Source: Cristatella mucedo
Taxonomy: Eukaryota > Bryozoa > Phylactolaemata > Cristatellidae
Reading direction: 5' to 3'
Length of the DNA: 64,000 bases
Assembly (NCBI GenBank): GCA_009760855.2
Contig: WPIO01000008.1
Location: forward strand, 2,765,001-2,829,000
Under the pieces are notes generated by a model. That model saw only the letters and a list, made by a program, of their open reading frames with translations, was not told the DNA's origin and ran no database searches. Numbering within the stretch: the stretch's first letter is position 1; the number at the start of each line of letters is the position of its first letter. Positions 51,736 to 63,316 of the stretch are shown here, in pieces. Made by a program: the position numbers and the translations under genes.

Positions 51736-52290
51736 AAAGCTGCTGGGAAATTGCACCCTTCGCCATACAATCACGCTATGGATATTTATTTGGCGCGCCA
51801 TCCAAAAGCGTTAACGGACTGGCTGGCGTCCTCGCTCAACGATTCATGCATTTTGTACGAGGTCGGCGAGGCCTTCCTCGAGTCCTGGACATCCGGTCTC
51901 CGAGCAAAGCTTATGAGTAAAGAGTAGGCGGCATAGAGCCACATTCTCCAGGTCCATGTCCCCGACGATAGCGGCAGCGGCAGCAGCTGCATCGCATCCT
52001 AAAATAATTTGAAAACAATTGAAGAACTCCACCGAGGTGGCCAATCAGTCTTTTCGCTGCTGGTTCTCTCTAGCTCAGTGTGATGCGGTAACTGCTTGCT
52101 GAGATGCGTCCGCATCATGCTGTGCGACCGCGGCTGTAGCTGTATTCCAATCGCGGAAACGACGGTCTGTCCCAAAAGACCTTGGCGAGAGCGAAGCGAC
52201 GACTGCATGCTGAAAACTGGACTCTTTGAGGTTCGCCTGCTAGAAACGACAACAAGCGATTTGTGGATCGAGCTAAAAGGAGGACAAGCG
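51735..52290 (+). repeat. Dispersed ~560 bp repeat, copy 2
   Basis: Partner of 42660-43240. The open frame 51685-51927, ending SWTSGLRAKLMSKE, covers its left part, but the frame is not kept in copy 1. Confidence 0.7.
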
Positions 52291-52334
52291 GGCACACCCG
52301 ACGCCGCTTTATATATATATTTTTTGCATATATT

Positions 52335-52415
52335 CACTTCATTTGCAGCAAATGTAAGACTCCTAGAAAGAGATTGAGTTCTCATAGGGCGCTTTATCAA
52401 GGGTAATATTATGGG
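52335..52415 (+). mobile_element. LINE 3' tail, plus strand
   Basis: TTTGCAGCAAATGTAAGAC then the stem-loop AGAAAGAGATTGAGTTCTC and GGGCGCTTTATCAAG. Confidence 0.75.
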
Positions 52416-52419
52416 GTGA

Positions 52420-52595
52420 TGGCTGTAGATGGTGATGGCCCACTAGGTAAGGTAGTTGCTTTTCACGACCTCAATCCTGAGGTGGTGGTTCGAATCCTGC
52501 GGTGGGCCATCCTATGTGGCCACTGCAAGCGGTGGTGATAGCCGTAAAAGCTTTTCTGTCGTTATACAAAAGAGGCTCTTAAATCAGCATGTACT
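52420..52595 (+). mobile_element. Family-1 SINE, full length
   Basis: GTGATGGCCCACTAGGTAAGG, B box GGTTCGAATCC (perfect), body GCAAGCGGTGGTGATAGCC and the end GAGGCTCTTAAATCAGC. Confidence 0.85.
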
Positions 52596-52689
52596 TATTT
52601 ATTTGTTGTTATTATCCGTTGATAGGATATCAGAGGGAAAATGTGATAAACTTGGAAGCTTTCAAAATTATAAGTGCCGAGCTGATGAC

Positions 52690-53860
52690 ACTGACCTTCG
52701 AATCCTTTCCTTGCTGATGTGATTGCCAAGCACAATCTAGGCTTTCACTTCTATGTGGATGACACTCAGTTGTACCTTTGCTTTGATTCCTCCCAGCCTT
52801 CGAGAACCTCAAATTCTTTCAACTCACTTGCTGCATGCATTGATGACATCCGCACATGAATGGCAGCAAATTTTCTAAAACTAAACGATGATAAGACTAA
52901 CTTACTAGTTATGGGCAAACCCAGCGTGATTCAGAAATTGTATAGGCTGACGCTCCTAATTGGCTCTGCCAGCATATCTCCTGTTGAATCAGCTCGAAAT
53001 CTAGGTGTCATGTTCCAAAGCGACCTGTCGTTAGACGACCATATCAGCTCCACAGTCAAATCTGCGTGCTTTCAGCTACATAACATTGCTAAAATTCGGG
53101 CTTATTTAGATAAGGATACCACATTTAAGTTGGTCCATGCATTCGTGACATCCCGTCTCGACTTCTGCAACTCACTGCTTACTGGCCTACCAGCATGTGC
53201 GATCAGGCGATTGCAGCTTGTGCAAAACTCTGCAGCTAGGCTTGTCTGTCGCGAGCGTCGCAGTTGCCACATTACTCCACTTCTCGCCGACCTGCACTGG
53301 CTACCAGTCAAGCAACGGATTGACTTCAAGGTTTTTTCGCTCACTTTTAGGTCCCTTCATTCTATGGCTCCAGCCTATCTGTCAGATATACTACCCCATC
53401 AGGCCAAGCATCGTACCACCCGCTTTTCGGAATCCAACAGTCTAGAAATACCTCATACAAACCTTAAATCCTTTGGAGACCGTGCATTTAGTTCATATGC
53501 TCCCAAAGCCTGGAACTCCCTCCCGACCTGCGTCAGAACATCCCCGACCTGACCACATTTAAAAAGAATTTAAAAACACACCTATTTAGGACAGCATTTA
53601 GTGGGTCCCTGTGATTCGTCCTCGATGTGCTTATGCGTGCTGACACTGTGCATGCTGCCACTAACCACATTTGCATGCTGACCCAGTGCATGTCACCCCT
53701 CACCATATTATTCATCTCGTTTGTTTTTTCAAGCATGATTTTACTTACCATTCAATTGCATTTCACTTTACAGCAAATGTAAAGCGCCTAGAGAGAGATT
53801 GAGTTCTCTGAGGGCGCTTTATCAAGTGAATTATTATTATTATTATTATTATTAAGTGGC
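52690..53860 (+). mobile_element. 5'-truncated CR1/L2-like LINE with RT C-terminal half
   Basis: The frame enters at about 52700, has the RT catalytic box FYVDDTQLYL at about 52750, then one TGA at about 52858 where the related copy at 57619 has TGG. It is open again from 52860 to 53552. The latter part has the typical thumb and connection motifs: [43 protein letters not shown] and APKAWNSLP. After the stop come the TGCTGACACTGTGCATG repeats, the AAAGCGCCTAGAGAGAG stem-loop (about 53780-53822) and (ATT)n. It is the best LINE copy in the window and defines the tail seen elsewhere. Confidence 0.9.
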
Positions 53861-55200
53861 AGCGAGACGGGCGCCGGTCGTCGTCTCGCCAAGCCGCCGT
53901 GCGGCTGCCCTGCGAGGGAAAGCTCACCTGGAGCATTGTGGCTGAAGACTAGGGCGTTTTCAAATGTGCACCATGATAATTCTAACGAGTGGCGCCCGCG
54001 ACTCGTTAGAACGACTTGTGTAGCAAAATGCGGTGTGTACAAGGAAATGACTCGGACGGAAAGAAAACTGAGGGCAAGGAAACTGGGTCATCGAAATGGA
54101 CCAATGGCTGCGTACTTCTATCGATTCGTTGCTAAATTGTTGTTCACTCAGCCAGAGTGACTTCATTAGCCAAAAACTGACGGGATCGTGGATGCCATCT
54201 AATGTCCGGAAGCCATCTTATTACATCGCTTGGTTTATTGGACACTGGGGGGGGGGGCGTGCTTAAGTCTGAACAGACGTCTGTTCTTTAAAGGCTTTCG
54301 ATAATGGTGGCAAAGCGATAATCCCCGACGAAGCTGCGCCGAGTCGACCTTTTCTAAGCTGTCGACGGCCAGCATTAAAGAGAATATGTGTCGCAGCTGG
54401 TGTTTCCCTTTAAGGTAGCCGTAGTAACGATGCGATGCCTACTTCACAGTCAGATCTTTTACCAACCTTTATAATAAGCTAAGTCCGTTGATGACGTCAC
54501 GTTAAATAGAACCTTATTTCGCTTCTAGTGGTAAAGTAATGAAGATATGAGTGTAAAAAAGAAGAATAACTCGCTGATTTGCATATATAACTGCAACAGG
54601 CATTCACATAGTTGAAAGTAACAAAAGCCCATGGATGCAAGTTTTTGAAATGGTGGCCATGCCATTCCAGCAGTTTGCTCTCTGCTCAACGACCTCCTTT
54701 GCTGTCGCCCGAAGTGAAGAGTTACCATGCAGCTTGGACCGACTTGAGTTGGCATACTTTGGAAAAGCAGGCAAGAGAACTAACCGCAAGTCCTCCAGCC
54801 CCTACATTTGGTAAGCGATAAGCGACGGATTTGCATAGAGATAATCTGCCGGTCAGTGCGGCTTGATGTTCCGCACACGCAACCCGATCCCAACTCATAA
54901 CCCAGGGATAACGAACAATTCATAAATCCTTTTTTCATTTGATTATTTTCACACCCAGGCCTGCCTTTTGTAGTCTTCCGTGACTTTCACACGACTGCAG
55001 GCTCATTTCCATTTAAAACCGAGTCTCTGCCTATCGGCGTAGCCGACCTTAAACTGCAAATCCGCTCAAAAAGGGCCTACGATCAGACCTATAAAAAACA
55101 CCCGAGAAAAATCATACTGAGCACCTCACTACCAAGCTGCCGAAAGTCGACGAAAACATATTAGTGGTTCTACAGGTTCTAGACTTGAACTCGCTTCCAC
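53860..55200. other. Intergenic DNA, no gene recognised
   Basis: A G-run of about 10 lies at 54249-54258. No recognisable domains or repeats apart from the R3 copy that begins near 55200. Confidence 0.4.
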
Positions 55201-55204
55201 AACG

Positions 55205-55425
55205 CAACAACTACTGTCCTGCAGCCGACTATGACTCATCCTTTTCAGCGGTCCTGAGCTGCTACTTCCATGCTACTCACTACCTCAACTGACTGCTATG
55301 CTTCCCACTTTCTTTTTGTTGGGTGAGACTAAGTCTATTGGCTACCGAATGCCGATTAGGGTGAGTGGCCATATCTCTCCTTGTCAAAAAACACCCACAT
55401 AGTCTTTTATGGAGTTAGGTGGAAA
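55205..55425 (+). repeat. Family R3 repeat
   Basis: Close match to 30925-31150, including CAGCGGTCCTGAGCTGC and the AACACCCACATRGTCTTT end. Confidence 0.6.
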
Positions 55426-55427
55426 TA

Positions 55428-55584
55428 CATCATTCTTAACCTTCCTAATGCCACGACCCTTAAATAGTTCATATTGTTGAGACCAGCAACCGTAAAAAGG
55501 TGGAAATGAGTTTCTTTCACCATTTTTAGTCTTAGGCGATCCCTGTGAAAACGGTCATTCACCCCCCTCCGTTGAGAACCACCG
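55428..55584 (-). mobile_element. SPIN-like hAT non-autonomous element, worn copy
   Basis: It starts CATTCTTAACCTTCCTAATGC and ends GTTGAGAACCACCG, with CTTAGGCGATCCCTG inside: the SPIN sequence in reverse with many changes and a deletion. No clear target duplication. Confidence 0.65.
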
Positions 55585-55871
55585 GTATTTTGAGACCAAT
55601 TTACGTGACACTTAAGATCCACGTATGGCTCAAAAGTACAAAAACATAAGTACAATTCCAACACTAGACCCAGTCGTCGTATCAAGTTTATGCCTGACTG
55701 AGGGATCAATCCCCTGCAAAGTTACCATCAGGCTGTACGAGACCCAAGGCTGAATTAATACTGCACTTGTATTTCCACAATATATCACGGGGCTAGTATA
55801 TTTGCTCATTTCAGCCGATTTTTTTGGCAAGCAATCCTGCCGATGAATAACATCTAACCGTTGTCAGTCCA

Positions 55872-55877
55872 TTTATT
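55872..55877 (-). terminator. RPL19 polyadenylation signal
   Basis: AATAAA on the minus strand, 17 nt after the stop codon. A very short 3' UTR is normal for ribosomal protein genes. Confidence 0.7.
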
Positions 55878-55894
55878 TGGTTAAAACTCGACAT

Positions 55895-58800
55895 TTACTT
55901 CTTGGCCGCCTCTTCCTCTTTTTGGTAGGTCTTCAACAGGTCTTCGTGCTTCTGAGCGATGCGATCTTCTCGTCGCTTGCGAGCTTCCTTAACCTTGCTA
56001 CGTCTGGCCTCGGCTTGATCACTGCAAGATAAGTGAGCATTGGCATTAACCTTCTGCGGTCCAAACGACCGTGATATAAAAAATACGAAACAGAAATTCA
56101 AAATGCATAGCAAACGTACGAAAGAAGTTTGGAGCGCGCGTTCTCGGCCTTCTTCTTGTGAATGTGCTCCATGAGAACTCGCTTGTTCTTGAAGACGTTA
56201 CCCTTACATTTCAAGTACAACGCATGATACCTGAAACAAGATGCTGTGGGCTAATCGCGCCGTAGACTGCTTGAAAAGTTTCAGCAAGCATCACAAGCAA
56301 ATAGAAAAACGACCACAGAAATCCTATGTACTTACAAATGCCTGTCAATCTTCTTATTATCGCGGTACTTCTTCAGAAGTCTTCGCAGCACCCTCATACG
56401 CCTCATCCATATAACTTTCTCCGGCATACGGGCATTAGCAGTACCCTTCCTTTTCCCCGTTCCAGTGTGTCGACCCTTCCTTCTGGCTATTGCATTCTTG
56501 CGAACGCGAGCCCTCGAGTGCACCACAACCGGCTTCCTGATTATTAGACCATCTTTTATTAATTTCCTCACGTTTTGCCCTATAACAAGGCACAAGCAAA
56601 ACCAACATAGACAGAACGTTGAGCGATCACACGAAGTCCAAATCAAGACCATACAATTACATGCTATTGCATATATCCTGTGTGCTTAATTAAGCATGCT
56701 GCCACCGTGGACACAGCTGCTAATGACTGCATCTGCATGTCAGCACACAATGTCACATCTAACAATGTTATATTGTTGACATTGTGCTCGTTACCAGTAA
56801 TAATTTGACCACGCTTTCTTTACAGCAATTGTAAAGTGCCCAGAGCGAGATTAAGTTCTCGGAGGAAGCTATACAAATTTATAACTCTCTTAACAGCTTC
56901 AAATGAAGAGTATCAGGTCTAATTTAGAGGAAGAACAACGTTGGGTAAAAAAGAGCATCCCAGTTAACCATTGAGTCAATAGATTACCAGTTCACCCTCC
57001 CGGACCAATAACACGACTAAACAATGGCCCAGGCACCACTCAGTCGGCTGAACGGTGGTCTTAGCTCAACCACAAAGCATAATAAAAAAGAAGCTACAAA
57101 TAAGTAAGTGAATACTAGCTGATTAAACAGCCTCTTTCGTATAGCAACAGAAGAACCCCGATGGCCATCACCACTGCTTTCAGCAGCAATAAATTATCTA
57201 CAACAGGATTTTAACCCACGATCAAGGTCGTACGTATAGAGCCACAACTCATTATTACGGCCCAACCTACAAACATGTCACCTCACAATTTCTGCCGATC
57301 TCACTGGTTTTGGCAGTTTATGCAGACACTGGGCATGCACGGCCAGGTACAGCAACTAATCAGGATACGTGACTCACAATCAGCTAACACTTCAAATGCA
57401 AACCACCCAATACGCCATGCCTTATAAAGTATACACTAATAAGCCTAATAATTTGCAAAATGATTAAAATCAACACACCAAGGAAAACAATGTATCAGCA
57501 CGAAAACTAGCAAGAACTCAGCAAACCTGTTTCCCACAGTACAATATGTCAATCATATCGCATTCTAGACTGCAAGGGATGACTATCCTAACAAATTGAC
57601 AAAACGACATCCGCACATGGATGGCAGCAAATTTTCTAAAACTAAACAATGATAACTAACTTACTAGTTATGGGCAAACCCAGTGCGATTCAGAAATTGT
57701 ATGGGCTGACACTTAAAATTGGCTCAGCCAGAACATCTGTTGAATCAGCTCGAAATCTAGGTGTCATGTTCCAAAGCGATCTCTCGTTAGACGACCATAT
57801 CAGCTCCACAGTCAAAGCTGCCTATTTTCAGCTACACAACATTGCTAAAATTCGGGCTTGTTTAGATAAGGATACCACGTCTAAGTGGGTCCATGCATTC
57901 GTAACATCCTGTCTCGACTTCTGCAACTCACTGCTTGCTAGCCTACCGGCATGTGAAATCAGGCGATTACAGCTGGTGCAAGACTCCACAGCTAGGCTTA
58001 GTCTGTCGTGAACGTCGAACAGTTGCCACATTACTCTACTTCTCGCCGACTTGCACTGACTCCCAGTCAAGCAAAGGACAGACATGTTTTGTTGCTCATT
58101 TTAGGTCACTTCATTCTTTGGCTCCAGCCTATCTCTCATATATACTCCCCCCATCAGGCCAAATTGCATTTCCCTTTGCAGCACATGTAAAGGGCCTAGA
58201 GAGACATTACGTTCTCTTAGGGCGCTTTATCAAGTGCATCATTATTATCAAATTGAGGTTATTCGCACGTATAAAAAACCTTGCAACAATAGGGCAGCAC
58301 ACTGTCGACATCTTATGTGAGACTGCAAAATTTACAGGCAACAAGCTTTGATCGGCATATTTTTTCTGTTTGGATAACATGCATCAGCACCTACAATATA
58401 TATCAGCTACGTTCTATTGTCGGCATGTGCCGATTTTGACACCGTATTACCTACTGTTGATTCAGATTCAAGCAGGGTACGAAGTCAAAAGCTACACTTA
58501 GACCAATCTTATTTGACCATAACTCAAAATAGCAACACAACCAAAGGAACACGACCATTTGGTCACAGAAGAATCTGACCGCGTAAGAAGCATGTCACTC
58601 AAAATTGAGGCACGTTTCAGCAATGCCTGTCAGAAGGACGCGACATAACTGCATTATGGAGCAAGCAAAACGGTCAAAGAGACTAACCGGTGGCTCTAAC
58701 GATGGCTAAACATCTGACGTCTATGACTTGTACGGTGCTAACATCGGGGGTTGACAGCACACTGCGGCGCTAACGCGCGTAAACTTACGCGAGTTGGCAT

Positions 58801-59134
58801 TGGCAATTTCGTTCGTCTCATTGGGGTCGAGCCAGACCTTATTTTTGCCGCATTTCATAACAGCCGCGGCAAGCCGCTTCTGAACACGCAGCGTACTACA
58901 ACGATCATTGCAGATGAATAACTATTGAACCCTTGTCTTGCATCGAGAATAGCGACGGTCGGCAACGCATGACGATCAGCGGCGAAACTGACTAAGATTT
59001 AACACAGATGAACGCCAAGCGAATCGATAAATACAATTAAACAATACTTAGCAACATATACAGCTTGCTGGGCTTGGGCCAAAATAAGTTAAAAGGCGGC
59101 CGTGCGAAAATAATGAGAAGCCCCAGTACCTCAT
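55895..59134 (-). CDS. RPL19: 60S ribosomal protein L19 (eL19), five exons
   Basis: Component of the large ribosomal subunit. Coding exons on the minus strand: 59130-59134 (ATGAG only), 58789-58895, 56336-56579, 56120-56230, 55895-56021. Lengths 5, 107, 244, 111 and 127 give 197 codons, matching eL19 (196 in human). All introns are GT-AG. Recognisable parts: [16 protein letters not shown] segment in exon 2 ([19 protein letters not shown]), [18 protein letters not shown] and [20 protein letters not shown] in exon 3, [19 protein letters not shown] in exon 4, and the charged helix [16 protein letters not shown] in exon 5. The 5' UTR carries a pyrimidine tract (CTTCCTTTC) typical of 5'TOP mRNAs. 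Intron 2 contains two LINE tails, an RT fragment and a SINE. Intact. Confidence 0.97.
56700..56890 (+). mobile_element. LINE 3' UTR and tail in RPL19 intron 2
   Basis: GACATTGTGCTCGTTACC repeats, then AAAGTGCCCAGAGCGAG..TTCTCGGAGGAAGCT, antisense to RPL19. Confidence 0.7.
57107..57275 (-). mobile_element. Family-1 SINE in RPL19 intron 2
   Basis: TAGCTGATTAAACAGCCTC, GCAACAGAAGAACCC and a degenerate B-box region. Same strand as RPL19. Confidence 0.7.
57603..58260 (+). mobile_element. LINE RT fragment and tail in RPL19 intron 2
   Basis: Related to 52850-53860: [11 protein letters not shown] is followed by a small deletion, then [15 protein letters not shown] and LDFCNSLL in frame 57649-58011, then frameshifts. 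It ends with AAAGGGCCTAGAGAGAC..TTCTCTTAGGGCGC and ATT repeats at about 58250. Inactive. Confidence 0.85.
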
Positions 59135-59439
59135 GGCCGCACTCCTTCAATATGGTGGCCGAAAGGAAGTACGACGTTATTGCCCCGTCAGGCCAAACTT
59201 GACTTTGAGAGTAGCGAGTATAATCAAACTGTATTTTTTAATTATATTTTATATTATAAATTATGGAAGATTTTTTTGCCAACAAACTAACATCCTGCGA
59301 GCTATGAGCGAAATGCGTGAGTCGGTCGGTGATTGGTTCCCATCCCTTCGCAGCCGGCACTAACGAGGCGGCCGACGTCGGCCCCCTAACCCCCCAGCCC
59401 CTCGGGTCGCTGCACGCCCCGCTCGGCAACGCATTGACG
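59135..59439. promoter_or_regulatory. Shared divergent promoter of RPL19 and PFK
   Basis: Only 305 bp separate the two ATGs. On the RPL19 side a 5'TOP-like pyrimidine tract (complement of 59161-59169) and a YY1-like GCCACCATATT lie just upstream of the start. An AT-rich block (59220-59280) sits in the middle and the PFK side is GC-rich. No other gene fits between them. Confidence 0.65.
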
Positions 59440-60005
59440 ATGTCAGCCGCAGACAGCCCGAGCACCGAGCCTCGCAGCGGTCCGCGCCTGCTGCGCGCCG
59501 AGAGCATTCAGCTCGTACCCGGGAAAGAAGGAGCGCTGGTTACGCAGAATTCGTACGCAGGAAAATGCCTGGCCGTGTTCACCAGCGGCGGCGACTCTCA
59601 GGGTGCGTGCGCGTGCGCACGCGCGTGGGGTCACGTCGCGATCCCCCATCTCTCCTGGTCTCTTCTCGTGCCCGCGCCAGCGCTCTCGTCGGGGGCTCGC
59701 GGTTCCACACCCTCTTTGAGCGTGCTGCGAGGGCGGTTGCGGATTGCCCGAGTCGCGCGGCGCCCAAATTAGCATCCCGAGTCGTGTCGGCGCTCGCTCT
59801 GCGGCGCTAATTGAGCGTCGGAGTGAGCGGCTATATTCTGCCGGCCATCCTCAGGCCGGTCTCGCGGCCCCCGGCGCCAGCCAGCCCCCGGCGGCACTAA
59901 CTCGCCCCAGTGCGTATTGCTTTAGTTCTAGTGAGGAAATTCGCAGCCGCGGCTAATCGGGTGTGTTTGTGTGTGTGTGTTTGTTTGTTCGTTTGTGAGT
60001 GTTTT

Positions 60006-60049
<44 letters not shown>

Positions 60050-62662
60050 CACTCGCATGAGTACGTGTTTGTGTGCATGTGTGTCGCTGTTCATTGGATA
60101 TTGGGCTGTCGTTCGCCGAGCTTCACCCTCCTTCACATCCCTTCGTGGAACGTGCGGCCTGGTGTTGAGGCTTTATGAACATTGGCCTTGTCTTGACCGC
60201 ACCAAAGCGCGATCATGCTTCCGCGAGATGATGATGGGTCCGAATCGCCAAGCAGGTCGAACTGCATCGACGTTTTCACTTTCGCTGGCGTTAGTAGCCA
60301 GCAGGCAAGTGCCATTCTCCATTATCTGATCGGCTGGTATTGACCGGCCAGACCAGCTGAGCTGAGGGGAGGGTGGGGGTGGTGGTGACCACGATCATCA
60401 GAGCCACGCAAGCTCCTGCACGATTCGCGCAGAGAAAGTCAAGCTTTGGAGTGGCTTCACGTTTCATGCACCGACTGCTGCCTAGAGTTTGGAGGTCGTA
60501 ATGAGACTGCTAATGCCCACTCAACGCTTGCTGGCTGTCCGTACGATCAAGGGACTTTACAATGGTCGGTCATGCCAGCACTCCCGCCCCAGCATGGAAC
60601 CACAGTCTGAAACATGTTATTGAAAGTAGCATACTGATGCCAGGCTCTTCTGCAATGTTAGTTTGTAGAAGCGCAGCTGGCTGGCTGGACCAGGAACAAC
60701 TGGGGGGGGGGTGATGAGGCTGCTGCTGGCAGGTACACGGTGTGCTCATGTGGTCTGTGGGAGAGTGTTATAAGCAGACCACTGCAATGCAACTCTAGCA
60801 TTCTTTTCTTCAGGCGACTTGTCGTAAGAGCAAACTGAGTACCAACTTTCTTTTTGTCTTACACCATGCTTAGCAAACTCCTGACACAGACAGCTATCTG
60901 TCGCAAGTGAGAGTGGCAGTGAAGTAACTAGTCGTCCATGTAATGCATCTCTTTCTGTAACTCCACAAACCAACTACGACTAAATGGGTGTTGCGTATGG
61001 CAGTTTTCTATAGTGCACTCAAAGCCCAAGCAGCTTCCGGTATGCTACGGTAGCCAGCAGACTTCATCTCATGCAACAAAGAGAAAGTGAGCAGCATAGC
61101 ATGAGCTGAGTCAAGAGGATGGTCGAGAAAGTAAGTATTATGGAAATAGTGGCTCTGAACGGCTGGAAAGGATGTGCCACAGTCGGCAGCAGGATGACCG
61201 ATGTTGCGAATGGATTGTGGAAGCAAGTCTCGCTGTCTAGAATCTGAAGAGCAAAATCTTCATTCACCAACGGTTTGTAGGCATAGGAATGGAACAGCTA
61301 GTTTATTGTCCGTAGAGGGCATGAGGGCAAAAGGAGGCTGAAACTGGTTCAGCAGTTCTATTAGGTTGAAAGAACCAAGCTATGGCATGCCTTGTGGGTC
61401 AGCAGAAGAATTTTTCTCTTTATCGTTTAATCAGCAGGGAGCCATCGAAGCTCCTTAAGCAATGGAAAGATGGTTGAATCTCTGGACTTTGGTAACTAGC
61501 CTTGCACCCATATTCACTACCAGCTAGTGTGGCCTAATGACTTTTCTGGTAGCCCAGCCAAAATGGAATTGCAATAAACCAGCCTAGACAATACTAGGGA
61601 GCTAGTACATTTTTTTTGCAAGCCATCGTGGTAGACAGTCCCTAATCTTGGATGTGGATCAGACATGATGGCTAGCTAGCAGTGAAGGCAGTCGTCTTAA
61701 CGAACTTTCAAAATTTAGGCAGTTGTCAAAGACAGCACCTAAATTCCGAGCTCGTGGTGCCTGTCAACAGCAACAATCTTCCTCCATTAGCTAGCTGGCT
61801 GTATGTTAAGACTGTCTTGCTTGTTTACTTTGCCCCGGCATTGGCCGAGACGTGTTGTAGTAGCAGGCCCATATGCAGATGAATCAAATCGTCACTGGCC
61901 AGCTTCAAGCCGGCGTTGCAGCTGCCAGAGCAACAGTAGCTGCTTCTGCCAATCGATTTGGCTCATCCAGGAACAACATTCGGTAGGACCGGACCTTGGG
62001 ATTCTACAGGCTAGCCTAGGGAACAGTTGCCACCGTGGTGCAGCTGCCATTAACATCGAGTTTTTTATGTTGGTGGGCTGCTGCATCCTGTGCTGTGCAT
62101 TCTGCTCAGTCTCTGCATGCGCAGCAGTGCAATATGCCAGCGGAAGCACTCACCAGTCATCGTTCAGAGTTGGCAGATCGATGAGCCCGCCTACTCGGAA
62201 GGGGGCCAGGATGATGAGAATGAATTGAAATGAATTGCGCAGTGCCTGCAGTCGTGTCGTTCTCATTGTCACTACTTATTGCCTGTCCGTGGCTGCTTTG
62301 CAAGTTGATCATCTCGGGTTGTGATCCCACTGCAGCCAGCAGCTCAGGCGTGCAAGATATCGTCTGCAATCCTCCGATTTGCTCACTGCGTTCCTCAGTC
62401 AGGCTAGTGCTGATCGGAGCTGCGGGTCGGACGGCTCAGCAGCTGCTCCGTCGTCCCGTGTGCTCCCCTTTCTCCTGACGGTGCATTGGAGTGGGTAGAA
62501 TCATGCTAGCTTACCGGTGGTCTAAGGAGCTGCTCAGCCGATGTGACCTGTTTAGTCAAGTCACGGCTTTGTCGGTTTTTTTTTGCAGGCATGAATGCTG
62601 CAGTGAGAGCCATCGTCCGCATGGGACTTTACCTTGGCTGCCGAGTTTATGCAATTCAAGAG
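59440..62662 (+). CDS. PFK: ATP-dependent 6-phosphofructokinase, first two exons (partial)
   Basis: Key glycolytic enzyme that phosphorylates fructose 6-phosphate. Exon 1: 59440-59602, 54 codons plus one base. Exon 2: 62589-62662, two bases plus 24 codons, ending in phase 0. Introns are GT-AG; intron 1 is 2,986 bp. Exon 1 ends CLAVFTSGGDSQ, the ATP-binding GGD loop. Exon 2 reads GMNAAVRAIVRMGLYLGCRV, the continuation found in all eukaryotic PFKs. The 40-residue N-terminal extension before the catalytic core is variable in the family. The remaining exons lie beyond the window. An upstream in-frame GTG region is open but I prefer the ATG at 59440. Confidence 0.93.
59962..60046. repeat. (GT)n microsatellite in PFK intron 1
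   Basis: GT-rich run with TTT interruptions, pure near 60015-60045. Confidence 0.9.
60960..61290 (-). repeat. Family R3 repeat in PFK intron 1
   Basis: On the minus strand: GCCGACTGTGGCACATCC, then CACTTTCTCTTTGTTGCATGAGATGAAGTCTG-like blocks (shared with 31020-31050), ending near AACACCCATTTAG. Confidence 0.6.
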
Positions 62663-62739
62663 GTATGCCTTTTGTGAGCTTGACGTGCCACTGCATTGCA
62701 TGAAAAAATACCAGTTTGCATAGTGCTCCACGAGACTTA

Positions 62740-62830
62740 TATACTCTGTGCAGGTGCTTTATATGTGCTGCCACGGCAGGGCTCGAGTGCAGGGCTTTGG
62801 TCCTTAAAAGGCCAGCACCTTACCCCTGAG
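62740..62830 (-). mobile_element. Family-2 SINE, minus strand, short
   Basis: GTGCAGGTGCTTTATATGTGCTG leads to GGCTCGAGTGCAGGGC and CCCTGAGCCAAACAAGG, the reverse of a tRNA-like head. Confidence 0.6.
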
Positions 62831-63044
62831 CCAAACAAGGGTGTGGTTTACAGATAAAAACTGCCAGCTATTGAATGAAACAACTATGCTGACTACACTG
62901 TAGCTAGATCGCCTCGAAGAGTTTTGTTTTGTTCCTAGATGTCGTGTGGGGGCGAGGTCGATGGATGTGTAACTTGTTTGTGAAGTAGCTGAGAAGGGAG
63001 CTGCAGGATGTGCTCTTGCTTTGTGAAGTTAGGATAGTGTAGGC

Positions 63045-63224
63045 CAACGGTTCTCAACCTGTGGGTCGCGACCCCTTTCGGGGTCGAACGACCCTTTCAC
63101 AGGGGTCGCACGCATTGTATGACATGCATGAAGTAGCAACAGAAATATTTTTGTGGTTGGGGGTCGCCACAACATGAGGAACTGTATTAAAGGGTCACGG
63201 CATTAGGAAGTTTGAGAACCACTG
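63045..63224 (+). mobile_element. SPIN-like hAT non-autonomous element, copy 2
   Basis: 180 bp beginning CAACGGTTCTCAACCTGTGG and ending GTTTGAGAACCACTG. The body includes GTCGCGACCCCTTTCGGGG, GAAGTAGCAACAGAAATA and CATGAGGAACTGTATTAAAG, the sequence order of the SPIN family as I remember it. Flanks GTGTAGGC and GTGTTGGT match at 6 of 8 positions. Confidence 0.85.
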
Positions 63225-63316
63225 GTGTTGGTCAGTGTGCACCTTGGTACTAGTGTTTGCTGTTAAGAACGGCATGAGTGCTTCAGCTTAGCGAATGTGC
63301 CATGACGTACTTAAAG

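Noticed and set aside
51685..51927. 80-codon ORF with a protein-like composition
   Set aside because: It lies in a dispersed repeat and the frame is broken in the other copy, with no domain recognised.
59317..59439. Longer PFK N-terminus starting from a GTG
   Set aside because: Non-ATG start, Gly/Pro-rich promoter-like sequence; the ATG at 59440 gives a normal product.
59897..60136. His/Thr-rich open frame
   Set aside because: Translation of the (GT)n microsatellite in PFK intron 1.
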